NCBI RefSeq assembly: GCF_018401815.1
Contig: NZ_JAGYKG010000002.1
Coordinates: 186,001-250,000 of the forward strand
Length of the DNA stretch: 64,000 bases
Reading direction: 5' to 3'
Source: Nonlabens sp.
GTDB lineage: Bacteria > Bacteroidota > Bacteroidia > Flavobacteriales > Flavobacteriaceae
Shown: piece after piece, positions 19,957-28,020 of the stretch
Numbering within the stretch: position 1 is the stretch's first letter
How the letters are laid out: each line of letters starts with the position of its first letter
The notes under the pieces: model-generated
The model's input: the letters and a program-made list of their open reading frames with translations, nothing else
Database searches by the model: none
What the model was told of the DNA's origin: nothing
Program-made: the position numbers and the translations under genes

Positions 19957-20616
19957 ATGGCACAGTCTAAAGCAACAAAGAAATTATTTAACATGGCTTA
20001 CGGTATCGGAGCCTCCATCGTTATTATTGGTGCACTTTTCAAGATTCTTCACTGGGAACTTGATCTAGGATTCTATAAATTAACTGGTGGTGATTTATTG
20101 GCCATCGGTCTAATTGTGGAAGCATTGATTTTCTTTGTATCTGCTTTTGAACCTGTAGAAGATGATCTAGACTGGTCATTAGTTTATCCAGAATTAGCTG
20201 GAGGACAAATGGTTGGTGGAAAGTCAAAAAAAGACGCTCCTGAAGACGCTCAAGGGTTATTGTCTAAGAAATTAGATGAAATGCTTAAAGAGGCAAAGTT
20301 AGATAGTGAGTTGATGTCAAGTTTAGGAGATAGTATACGTTCTTTTGAAGGAGCCGCAAAAGGAATGGCCCCTACAGCTGAAGCAATGTCTTCCACTAAA
20401 AAATATTCTGAAGAAATGGCTCTTGCAGCTGCTCAAATGGAATCTCTAAACAGCCTTTACAAAATACAAGTGGAGAGTTCTTCACGTCAAAACCAAGCAA
20501 ACGAAGCTATTGCTGAAAACGCGACAAAACTTCAAGAGCAAATGGCTGGTCTTACTAATAACCTGTCCTCTCTCAATGGCGTGTATGGTAACATGCTAGG
20601 CGCTATGAAAGGATAA
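19957..20616 (+). CDS. gldL: Type IX secretion/gliding motor stator GldL
   Basis: A 219-residue inner-membrane protein with two helices near residues 11-31 and 45-63, then a long cytoplasmic helical domain. GldL with GldM forms the proton-driven motor of gliding and type IX secretion. Glu55 in GLIVEALIFF corresponds to F. johnsoniae Glu49, the proposed proton-channel residue (alignment made from memory). Located 47 bases after gldK and 44 before gldM, with no terminator between. Confidence 0.96.
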   Translation: MAQSKATKKLFNMAYGIGASIVIIGALFKILHWELDLGFYKLTGGDLLAIGLIVEALIFFVSAFEPVEDDLDWSLVYPELAGGQMVGGKSKKDAPEDAQGLLSKKLDEMLKEAKLDSELMSSLGDSIRSFEGAAKGMAPTAEAMSSTKKYSEEMALAAAQMESLNSLYKIQVESSSRQNQANEAIAENATKLQEQMAGLTNNLSSLNGVYGNMLGAMKG

Positions 20617-20660
20617 TTAGTTTCATACTTTATATACTTTAACAAACTAATTAGAATATT

Positions 20661-22196
20661 ATGGCAGGAGGAAAACAGTCCCCAAGACAGAAGATGATTA
20701 ACCTTATGTATTTGGTTTTTATCGCTATGCTCGCGTTAAATATGAGTAAAGAAGTGTTACAAGCTTTTGGTCTTATAGAAGAAAACTTAAGCACTAGTAA
20801 CACAGCTCTAGCTGAGGTCAACTCGGCAGCACTTGCAGATTTAAATCAAAAAGCGCGAACTAATGCTAAGCAGTACGAAGCTGCTGCAGCAACCGCACAG
20901 CAGATCTCTAAGCTAAGTAATGATTACAATGATTATTTAGAAAGTGTTAAAATAAAACTTACTTCAACTATTGAGGAAGGTTCTGAAAAAGACTATCAAG
21001 TTCAAGATAAAACGGACATATTAGACAATTCCTTTTTCGTCGGTGACAAGCTAAAGCCAGAGGGTAAAGAGTTCAAGGCTAAAATGAATCAGTATAAAAA
21101 TGATATGATTGCAGCACTTGGCGATGGGTATTCAGCAGTGAAAGCCGAATTAAGTTCTAAGTTTGATACTTCTGAGGAAACCGACCGTGAAGGTTTGAAG
21201 AGAGAATATGTAGAGTACAATTACAAAGGGTACCCCTTAATTGCATCCAAGACAAAACTTACCTTACTTCAAAATGAGGTTCGCAACGTACAGTCTGATA
21301 TCATGAGTCAATTGCTCCAAGGTAAGTTGATACAGATCGCCTCCATGAACAATTATAAATCTATTGTAAATCTCGATAAAACGGCTTTTTTTAATGGGGA
21401 AGCAGTTACGGGTTCTGTTGTTTTAGGTCGTTACGATGACACTACAGTACCAAGTAAGGTCGTGATTAATGGAGAAGTGATAAAAAAGGAGGATATTAAA
21501 AACGGTCAGATCGCATTGAAATTAGGTTCAGGTAGCGTTGGTGAGAAAAAAATCACCGGGTATATGGAGTTTATTGAGAATGATAGTATTATTAAAATAC
21601 CTATTGATTCGGAGTATGCGGTAATACCAAAACCTAATTCAGCTACCATCTCCGCAGACAAAATGAACGTGGTTTACAGAGGGGTAGAAAACCCTATGAC
21701 GGTTGCTTTTGCAGGTGTTCCTGATAACAAAGTTAGTGTTTCTGGTGCGGGTCTTACCAAAGCGGGTACAGGTTATATAATGAAGCCAGGAGCAGGTAAA
21801 ACAGTTACTATTACAGCTACGGGAACGCTTCCTAACGGTGATAAGGTTTCTGATTCCAAGGAATTTCGTATCAAGAACTTACCTCGCCCTACAGGAATGG
21901 TGAGTAAATCATATGAAAACATAGCTAAAACAAGAGCTAATCTAGCGATATCAACCGTTTCTGCCGAATTCTTAGATTTTGATTTTGATTTAACTCCTAA
22001 AGTGACTAGTTTTCTATTTAAAGTACCAGGGCAACCATCGGTGCCCGTTTCAGGAACAAAATTGAATGCAAGTGCTACCAATGTACTTAGAAAAGCTCGT
22101 AAAGGAGATTTAGTTCAGTTTGCACAAATTAAAGCGGTATTACCTGGAGTAAATGTTCAAAGTGTCTCTGACGTAACTGTAGAGATTACAGATTAA
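20661..22196 (+). CDS. gldM: Gliding motility / type IX secretion motor protein GldM
   Basis: The 511-residue protein starts MAGGKQSPRQKMINLMYLVFIAMLALNMSKEVL: a short cytoplasmic tail and one membrane helix, followed by a helical first periplasmic domain and three beta-rich domains (for example VSGAGLTKAGTGYIMKPG). GldM crosses the periplasm and transmits GldL motor movement to the GldK/GldN ring. The length matches the F. johnsoniae protein. Confidence 0.96.
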   Translation: MAGGKQSPRQKMINLMYLVFIAMLALNMSKEVLQAFGLIEENLSTSNTALAEVNSAALADLNQKARTNAKQYEAAAATAQQISKLSNDYNDYLESVKIKLTSTIEEGSEKDYQVQDKTDILDNSFFVGDKLKPEGKEFKAKMNQYKNDMIAALGDGYSAVKAELSSKFDTSEETDREGLKREYVEYNYKGYPLIASKTKLTLLQNEVRNVQSDIMSQLLQGKLIQIASMNNYKSIVNLDKTAFFNGEAVTGSVVLGRYDDTTVPSKVVINGEVIKKEDIKNGQIALKLGSGSVGEKKITGYMEFIENDSIIKIPIDSEYAVIPKPNSATISADKMNVVYRGVENPMTVAFAGVPDNKVSVSGAGLTKAGTGYIMKPGAGKTVTITATGTLPNGDKVSDSKEFRIKNLPRPTGMVSKSYENIAKTRANLAISTVSAEFLDFDFDLTPKVTSFLFKVPGQPSVPVSGTKLNASATNVLRKARKGDLVQFAQIKAVLPGVNVQSVSDVTVEITD

Positions 22197-22212
22197 TATA
22201 AAAATTACTTAC

Positions 22213-23145
22213 ATGATGAATAAGATCATAGTTTTATTGGCAGCAGTGGTTCTTTCGGGAACCGCATCTGCTCAAAACAACATTCTTAACGCAAAGAGTC
22301 CAAAGGAGTTCGGTACTAAAACTGAAGGACAACTGGCCAATGATAATGACCAGCCATTGCCTTATGGCTTTGTGGGAGATCGTGACATTTTATGGCAACG
22401 TACGGTATGGGAAACTATTGATTTAGATGAACGAGTTAATTTCCCACTTTACTATCCTGTGGATACTAATTATGTAGGTAAAGAACGTCGTTCCCTTTAT
22501 CATGTGTTGACTAAAGCTGCTATGTCTGGTGATATTACCCTTTATGGGGATTCTTATTTTAACGAACCTCGTGAATTTAGTGATATTCAGAGTTCTCTAA
22601 AAAGTCAAAAGATCACCAACGCAGGTATCAATATTTTAAATGATAATGGGGTTATTCCTGAGGAGTCAGTAAGTCCTTTGGATATAGATACTACGTATAA
22701 CATTCCTGGTTTTGATGAGTATATTGAAACAAAAACTATTGGGGCTGATGATGTTAAGGAATATAGAATTAGAGGGCTTTGGTATTTTGACACACGTCAG
22801 AGTGATTTGAGATATAGATTATTGGGTATTTGCCCAGTTACTCCTGATGTTAATTTTCCTGACGACCCAAAAGGAGTGGAGTTATTTTGGATTTATTATC
22901 CAGATGCTCGACTATTGTTGCACAATGCAAAAGCATTTAATACATTAAACTCAGCTCGTCCTATTTCTTTTGACCATATTCTAAACTCTAGAAGGTTCAA
23001 TGCATTGATCTACAGAATGGACAATGTACAGGGAGATAGAGACATTAAAAGGTATGTCGCTGATAATTCTATGATGCAATTGTTAGAGTCTGATAGGCTA
23101 AAAGAAATTGTTCGTAATTTTGAACTGGATATGTGGAACTATTAA
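22213..23145 (+). CDS. gldN: Gliding motility / type IX secretion protein GldN
   Basis: A 310-residue periplasmic protein with a Sec signal peptide (MMNKIIVLLAAVVLSGTASAQ, cleavage after ASA). The body contains LPYGFVGDRDILWQRTVWETIDL and ends MLESDRLKEIVRNFELDMWNY, typical for GldN/PorN. It completes the GldK-GldN ring. ATG at 22213 and 22216 are equally possible starts. A strong terminator follows directly, closing the gldKLMN unit. Confidence 0.95.
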   Translation: MMNKIIVLLAAVVLSGTASAQNNILNAKSPKEFGTKTEGQLANDNDQPLPYGFVGDRDILWQRTVWETIDLDERVNFPLYYPVDTNYVGKERRSLYHVLTKAAMSGDITLYGDSYFNEPREFSDIQSSLKSQKITNAGINILNDNGVIPEESVSPLDIDTTYNIPGFDEYIETKTIGADDVKEYRIRGLWYFDTRQSDLRYRLLGICPVTPDVNFPDDPKGVELFWIYYPDARLLLHNAKAFNTLNSARPISFDHILNSRRFNALIYRMDNVQGDRDIKRYVADNSMMQLLESDRLKEIVRNFELDMWNY

Positions 23146-23169
23146 TTAGTATCCAATACAATTAAACTA

Positions 23170-23197
23170 AAGCCTCGCATTTCGTGAGGCTTTTTTT
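23170..23197 (+). terminator. gldKLMN terminator
   Basis: AAGCCTCGC, loop ATTTC, GTGAGGCTT followed by seven T residues: a stem with one G-T wobble, 25 bases after the gldN stop. Confidence 0.88.
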
Positions 23198-23236
23198 ATG
23201 AGATTCATTTATTAGTTGATTCTGTTTTTGTATTTT

Positions 23237-23264
23237 TCCCTCGTCCCTCATCCCTCATCCCACA
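23237..23264 (+). repeat. Heptamer tandem array (TCCCTCA)n just upstream of a start codon
   Basis: Four 7-bp units, TCCCTCG, TCCCTCA, TCCCTCA, TCCCACA, ending four bases before the ATG at 23269. It occupies the place where a ribosome binding site would be. Confidence 0.75.
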
Positions 23265-23268
23265 TCGC

Positions 23269-24321
23269 ATGAATACAGAAGTTGATATCATTATAGTAGG
23301 ATCAGGAATAGCTGGTAGTACCATAGCCTGGCAGTGGTTGCTACAAGGTAAATCGGTGATGATGATTGCCGATGGTGAAAAGGGTTCCTCAGCGGTTGCC
23401 GCGGGCGTCTATAATCCGACCATTTTAAAGCGTTTTACGAGCGTTTGGAAAGCTGCTGACCAATTGGAGGTACTCCATGATTTTTACCCTAAAATCGAAT
23501 CTTTATTAGAAGCTAGGTTTCTGCACCCTATTGATATATTGAGAAGGTTTCATGACGAACGCGAAATAAAATCATGGAACAAAAAGGCGGTAAAGGATGA
23601 TCTAAAGGATTTTATGTCTGTTGATATAGTTTCTTATGAGAACCCAGCGATTGATGCACCCTTTGATTATGGTAAAGTTTCAGGGACTGGGTGGGTAGAT
23701 ACTGTGGGCTATATGCAATTAACTACCAACTATTTAGAGGCTAAGTCGGCTTACCGTATAGAAGCTTTTGATTTTAAGGAATTGAAGCATTATGACGATC
23801 ATGTCGTTTATAAACAGATCACTGCCCCAATAATCATTTTTGCAGAGGGGTTCCAAATGCGGTCCAATCCGTTTTTTAATCACCTGCCGTTACAAGGAAA
23901 TAAAGGCGAAGTCTTTACCATCAAGGTTCCAGACCTTCACCTGGAATACATCATCAAATCTTCGGTATTCTTAATGCCTTATGTGGATGATTTGTTTTGG
24001 GTAGGAGCGACCTATAATAGAGACGACGTTACAGACGCACCTACTGAAGAGGCAAAGGAATTTTTAACCTCTAGACTGGAGCGTTTTCTAAAATTACCTT
24101 ATGAAATTGTGGAGCATAAACAAGGTATACGTCCTACTACCATAGATAGAAGGCCTTTTGTGGGAGCGCATCCGGAGTTTAAAAACTATATGGTTTTTAA
24201 CGGTATGGGAAGTAGAGCGGTCCTTATGGCGCCATGGGCGGCACAGCAATTGTATCATTCTGTATACAATAATCATCCACTAGATCCAGAAATGGACATT
24301 CAGAGATTCCATGAGCTGTGA
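23269..24321 (+). CDS. FAD-dependent oxidoreductase (DAO family)
   Basis: The 350-residue protein begins with a dinucleotide-binding motif, VDIIIVGSGIAGSTIAWQW, and carries the DAO-type second FAD contact near the C-terminus (GIRPTTIDRRPFVGAHPEF, then NGMGSRAVLMAPWAAQQL). Such enzymes oxidise amino or hydroxy acids; the substrate cannot be read from the sequence. No signal peptide is visible, so it is probably cytoplasmic. It is a single gene with the heptamer array in its leader, and it converges with the DUF983 gene. Confidence 0.85.
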   Translation: MNTEVDIIIVGSGIAGSTIAWQWLLQGKSVMMIADGEKGSSAVAAGVYNPTILKRFTSVWKAADQLEVLHDFYPKIESLLEARFLHPIDILRRFHDEREIKSWNKKAVKDDLKDFMSVDIVSYENPAIDAPFDYGKVSGTGWVDTVGYMQLTTNYLEAKSAYRIEAFDFKELKHYDDHVVYKQITAPIIIFAEGFQMRSNPFFNHLPLQGNKGEVFTIKVPDLHLEYIIKSSVFLMPYVDDLFWVGATYNRDDVTDAPTEEAKEFLTSRLERFLKLPYEIVEHKQGIRPTTIDRRPFVGAHPEFKNYMVFNGMGSRAVLMAPWAAQQLYHSVYNNHPLDPEMDIQRFHEL

Positions 24322-24407
24322 GGAGCGCTGATCAATTCAAGATATTTTTGTAAAGAAAATGCGGTGGTATCCAAAGGCAAGGCACTTTTTTTATTTTAGC
24401 CAACAGC

Positions 24408-24794
24408 CTACTGCCTTTTCTGATCCTTTTCTTTATCGTAATCCATAAAAATATTGATCCAGATGTTGCGTGATAATCGAATCACAATTGGGAGACTAAA
24501 AATGGATATAAAAGCTATGATAAGGAAGATGTTCCATCGAGATAGTTCAAAAACAAAATAGCCCAGTAAAAAAGCAATCATGGCAATCCCTACACCTACA
24601 CCATAACTCACGTACATGGAGCCATAGAAAAAACTAGGTTCAATCTTGTATTTGGTATCGCAATGACTGCATCGCTCTCTCATTTCTTGCGTTTTGCTAG
24701 GATTATAGAGATTGGGACTGGTGTACATGGATTCATTTTGGCACACAGGGCAGGTCCCTGTAAAAATGCTGTATAATTTTGTTCCTTTTAGCAT
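24408..24794 (-). CDS. DUF983 zinc-ribbon membrane protein
   Basis: A 128-residue protein with two CxxC knuckles (CPVCQ near residue 15 and CSHCDTKY near residue 42), then two membrane helices (about residues 58-80 and 86-104). This zinc-ribbon plus two-helix layout defines DUF983. Its function is unknown. It is divergent from the ABC-F gene and convergent with the FAD oxidoreductase. Confidence 0.85.
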   Translation of the reverse strand: MLKGTKLYSIFTGTCPVCQNESMYTSPNLYNPSKTQEMRERCSHCDTKYKIEPSFFYGSMYVSYGVGVGIAMIAFLLGYFVFELSRWNIFLIIAFISIFSLPIVIRLSRNIWINIFMDYDKEKDQKRQ

Positions 24795-24833
24795 GAGAAA
24801 GCTTTAGTGTTAACGTGCAGTTGCGCATCTTTG

Positions 24834-24841
24834 CAAAGATA
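24834..24841 (-). promoter_or_regulatory. Putative -7 box for the DUF983 gene
   Basis: Reads TATCTTTG on the minus strand, 40 bases before the ATG at 24794. No clear -33 element. Confidence 0.35.
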
Positions 24842-24851
24842 CAAAACGACT

Positions 24852-26780
24852 ATGCTCAACGTTCACGATTTACATGTTAGTTTCGGTGGAGAACCGTTAT
24901 TTGAAGAAATTACTTTTAGGCTTAATGGGGGAACCCGCGTGGGTTTGATAGGTAAAAATGGTGCTGGAAAATCCACTCTTTTAAAAGTGATCTCTGGAGA
25001 TATTCCCTATGATCAGGGCAATATAGCTATTGAGAAAGAAGTCAGTATTGGTTTTTTAAGACAAGATATTGATTTTGAAAAAGGGCGTACCGTTTTAGAA
25101 GAGGCGTATACCGCTTTCGCGAAAGCGAGACAAATAGAAGCACAGATTGAGGTCATCAATGAACAATTGACCACTAGAACTGATTACGAATCAGACTCTT
25201 ATTCCAAGCTTATTGAAGATATTGGAGATCTCAATCATGAATATGAAATTATAGGTGGGTACCAATACAAAGGGGAGACAGAGAAAATTTTAAAAGGCTT
25301 GGCGTTTCAACCAGAGCAATTTGATAAGCTCACCGACGCGCTTTCCGGTGGATGGCGCATGCGCATCGAGCTGGCTAAGTTGCTTCTAGAAAAGCACGAT
25401 ATTCTTTTGCTCGATGAGCCTACCAACCACCTGGATATAGATTCTATCTTATGGTTGGAATCCTTTTTACAGACCTATGCAGGAGCGGTGGTGATTGTAA
25501 GTCACGATAAAATGTTTCTGGATAACGTCACTAATCGCACCATTGAAATCAGTTTGGGACGCATTTATGACTATCCCAAGCCGTATACCAAATTTCTAGC
25601 CCTCCGCGCAGAATTACGTGAGCAACAAGAAGCTACTTTCAAGAATCAGCAAAAGGAGATCGAGCGTACCGAAAAGCTGATACAAAAATTTAAGGCCAAA
25701 GCCAGTAAAGCCACTATGGCACAATCTCTGGTAAAAAAATTGGACCGAATGGATGTGGTGGAGATCGAGCAAACGGACAATGCAGCAATGAATATCAACT
25801 TTGCACAGTCCATACAGCCAGGTAAAATTGTTTTGGAGGTGGAGCAAGTCAGCAAGTCTTATGGGAATAAGAATGTATTGGACAAAGTCAACCTTACTTT
25901 GGAACGCGGTAAAAGGGTTGCTTTTGTAGGTCAGAATGGTATGGGAAAATCTACCCTTGCCAAAATCATAGTAGGAGATGTAAAAGCTCAAGGTCAGGTC
26001 CACTTAGGCCACAATGTGCAAATAGGATATTTTGCCCAGAATCAAGCCGAATATATGGACGGGGAGAAGACGGTTTTAGACACCATGATCGACGCCGCAA
26101 CGGATAGCAATAGAGTACGAGTACGCGATATGCTGGGTTCGTTTCTTTTTAGAGGAGATGAAGCAGAGAAAAAAGTTAAAGTCCTCAGTGGTGGAGAGCG
26201 CAACCGACTTGCACTTTGTAAGTTATTGCTGCAACCCTTCAATGTACTGATCATGGATGAGCCTACCAACCACTTGGATATTCAATCTAAGAATGTGCTT
26301 AAGGCGGCATTGGTAAAGTTTGAAGGTACCTTAATTGTCGTATCTCACGATAGAGAATTCTTACAAGGTTTAACAGAGCTGGTTTATGAATTCCGCGATC
26401 ATAAATTAAATCTCTATCTGGGGGATATTGATTATTATCTAGGCCAGAGAAAGGCAGAAGATATGAGAGCGATTGAAAAGGTCGAGGTGGTTAAGGAAAC
26501 CAAGCTTTCGCGAAAGCAAGACACGGATAAAAACCAACTCTCTTACGAAGATCAGAAAAAGCAAAAGTCCCTTAACAACAGACTGTCTAAAGCAGAATCA
26601 CAGATCAGCGACCTGGAAAAAAAGATTGCAAAACTCGATGCAGAGCTCGCAGCCAACTACGATGAACTGTCACAAAAAGACGGGTTCTTTGATGGGTATC
26701 AGGCTAAGAAACGAGAACTGGATAAGTGGATGAAACAATGGGAAGATGTTTCTGAAGAGTTGGAGCAATTCAGTAGTTAG
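24852..26780 (+). CDS. ABC-F family ATPase (ribosome-associated, Uup/Ettl-like)
   Basis: The 642-residue soluble protein has two ABC domains: Walker A GKNGAGKST at 34-42 with signature SGGWRMR and Walker B LLLDEPTNHLD; second Walker A GQNGMGKST, signature SGGERNR and LIMDEPTNHLD. No membrane segments. The last 80 residues form a charged coiled coil (SKAESQISDLEKKIAKLDAELA), as in Uup-type ABC-F proteins. These act on ribosomes or translation. I choose ATG 24852; a GTG at 24807 would add a non-conserved Cys-rich extension. It holds two palindrome copies (25112 and 26504), read as AFAKA and LSRK, the second in the linker before the coiled coil. Confidence 0.93.
   Translation: MLNVHDLHVSFGGEPLFEEITFRLNGGTRVGLIGKNGAGKSTLLKVISGDIPYDQGNIAIEKEVSIGFLRQDIDFEKGRTVLEEAYTAFAKARQIEAQIEVINEQLTTRTDYESDSYSKLIEDIGDLNHEYEIIGGYQYKGETEKILKGLAFQPEQFDKLTDALSGGWRMRIELAKLLLEKHDILLLDEPTNHLDIDSILWLESFLQTYAGAVVIVSHDKMFLDNVTNRTIEISLGRIYDYPKPYTKFLALRAELREQQEATFKNQQKEIERTEKLIQKFKAKASKATMAQSLVKKLDRMDVVEIEQTDNAAMNINFAQSIQPGKIVLEVEQVSKSYGNKNVLDKVNLTLERGKRVAFVGQNGMGKSTLAKIIVGDVKAQGQVHLGHNVQIGYFAQNQAEYMDGEKTVLDTMIDAATDSNRVRVRDMLGSFLFRGDEAEKKVKVLSGGERNRLALCKLLLQPFNVLIMDEPTNHLDIQSKNVLKAALVKFEGTLIVVSHDREFLQGLTELVYEFRDHKLNLYLGDIDYYLGQRKAEDMRAIEKVEVVKETKLSRKQDTDKNQLSYEDQKKQKSLNNRLSKAESQISDLEKKIAKLDAELAANYDELSQKDGFFDGYQAKKRELDKWMKQWEDVSEELEQFSS
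25112..25127. repeat. Palindrome CGCTTTCGCGAAAGCG (coding)
   Basis: Perfect 16-bp copy in the ABC-F gene, read as AFAKA. Confidence 0.9.
26504..26517. repeat. Palindrome GCTTTCGCGAAAGC (coding)
   Basis: Perfect 14-bp copy in the ABC-F linker, read as LSRK, a different frame from most copies. Confidence 0.9.
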
Positions 26781-26820
26781 CTTTAAGGATTATTTATGAA
26801 CATTCAAAAGCAGACTTAAT

Positions 26821-26828
26821 TAGATTTG
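26821..26828 (+). promoter_or_regulatory. Putative -7 box of the RND efflux operon
   Basis: TAGATTTG, 31 bases before ATG 26860. It argues against the alternative GTG at 26833, which would lie at or before the transcription start. Confidence 0.45.
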
Positions 26829-26859
26829 AGACGTGATACATTCACACAAAAAAAACACC

Positions 26860-28017
26860 ATGCGTAAAGTCATACTTTCTGTGCTTGCTATAGTACTTGT
26901 TATAGCCGCCATCTATGGAGCTAGGGTCATCATTGACAATAAAACAGCACCTAAGCCTAAAATTAAAAAGGATATCAATATCGTAACTACAGATACGGTT
27001 CAGAACACCACCATTCCGATTATCATTCCAGCAAACGGGAACTTACAGGCTAAGAAGCGGGTAGAGTTATTTGCAGAGGTGACTGGGGTTTTTAAATCTA
27101 CCGGTAAACTGTTTAGAACTGGACAGGCCTACCAAGCTGGAGAAACTATTATTGCTATAGACAACACCGAGTTTTACGCCCAGGTTAAAAGTGCTAGAAG
27201 CAATTTAAACAATCAAATTACGGCCATCATGCCAGACCTAAGGCTGGACTATCCAGAGTCTTACCCGCAGTGGCAAGATTATCTAGCCGACTTAAATGTA
27301 GATCGCAATATTCCGAAGCTTCCAGTCCCTAAAAATGACAAAGAAAAATATTTTATTACAGGAAGAAATATTTATACTACGTACTACTCTATTAAAAACC
27401 TGGAAAGTCGTTTAGGCAAATTTAGAATCACAGCCCCGTTTTCAGGAGTCTTGACAGAAACGATGGTGAGCGAAGGAACACTCGTGCGCAATGGTCAGCA
27501 ATTAGGAGAGTTTATTCAATCAGGAATCTATGAGATCCAGGTAGCAGTAAGTGCTGAATTTGCCGATTTATTACAAATAGGAAAGCGAGTAGAAATGCGC
27601 AATATTTCCAATACCAAATCGTACCAAGGAAAAGTGACTCGACTCAATGCCAAAGTAGATCAGGCTTCTCAAACCATTATAACCGTCATCGAAGTAGAAC
27701 ATCCAGATTTAAAGGAAGGAATGTACCTCACGGCAAACATACAAGCGCAAAAGATAGAAAACGCTATAGAGATCAATCGAAGCTTGCTTCAAAATGGGAA
27801 TCAACTATTTACAGTGAATAAAGGGAAGTTGGTACTTACCGATGTTATTCCAGTTCATTTTTCTGATACCACTGCAGTGCTTAAAGGCTTAGAGAACGGA
27901 ACAGTGATTGTAGCAAAGTCGATTCCTGGTGCCTATGAAGGAATGATTGTAATCACCGAAGAGCAGGCACAAGCGGATAAAGAGGAAGCTGCCTATTCAC
28001 ATCCTGAATCAAAATAA
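26860..28017 (+). CDS. RND efflux periplasmic adaptor (HlyD/AcrA family)
   Basis: A 385-residue membrane fusion protein starting MRKVILSVLAIVLVIAAIYG, a single N-terminal anchor helix. It has the adaptor order: half-barrel/lipoyl (IIPANGNLQAKKRVELFAEVTG), a helical hairpin, the second lipoyl half (FRITAPFSGVLTETMVSEGTLVRNGQQLG), a beta-barrel and a membrane-proximal domain. It links the permease to the TolC-type channel. It lies four bases upstream of the permease gene in the operon adaptor-permease-outer membrane channel-CPXCG protein. Confidence 0.92.
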   Translation: MRKVILSVLAIVLVIAAIYGARVIIDNKTAPKPKIKKDINIVTTDTVQNTTIPIIIPANGNLQAKKRVELFAEVTGVFKSTGKLFRTGQAYQAGETIIAIDNTEFYAQVKSARSNLNNQITAIMPDLRLDYPESYPQWQDYLADLNVDRNIPKLPVPKNDKEKYFITGRNIYTTYYSIKNLESRLGKFRITAPFSGVLTETMVSEGTLVRNGQQLGEFIQSGIYEIQVAVSAEFADLLQIGKRVEMRNISNTKSYQGKVTRLNAKVDQASQTIITVIEVEHPDLKEGMYLTANIQAQKIENAIEINRSLLQNGNQLFTVNKGKLVLTDVIPVHFSDTTAVLKGLENGTVIVAKSIPGAYEGMIVITEEQAQADKEEAAYSHPESK

Positions 28018-28020
28018 GCT

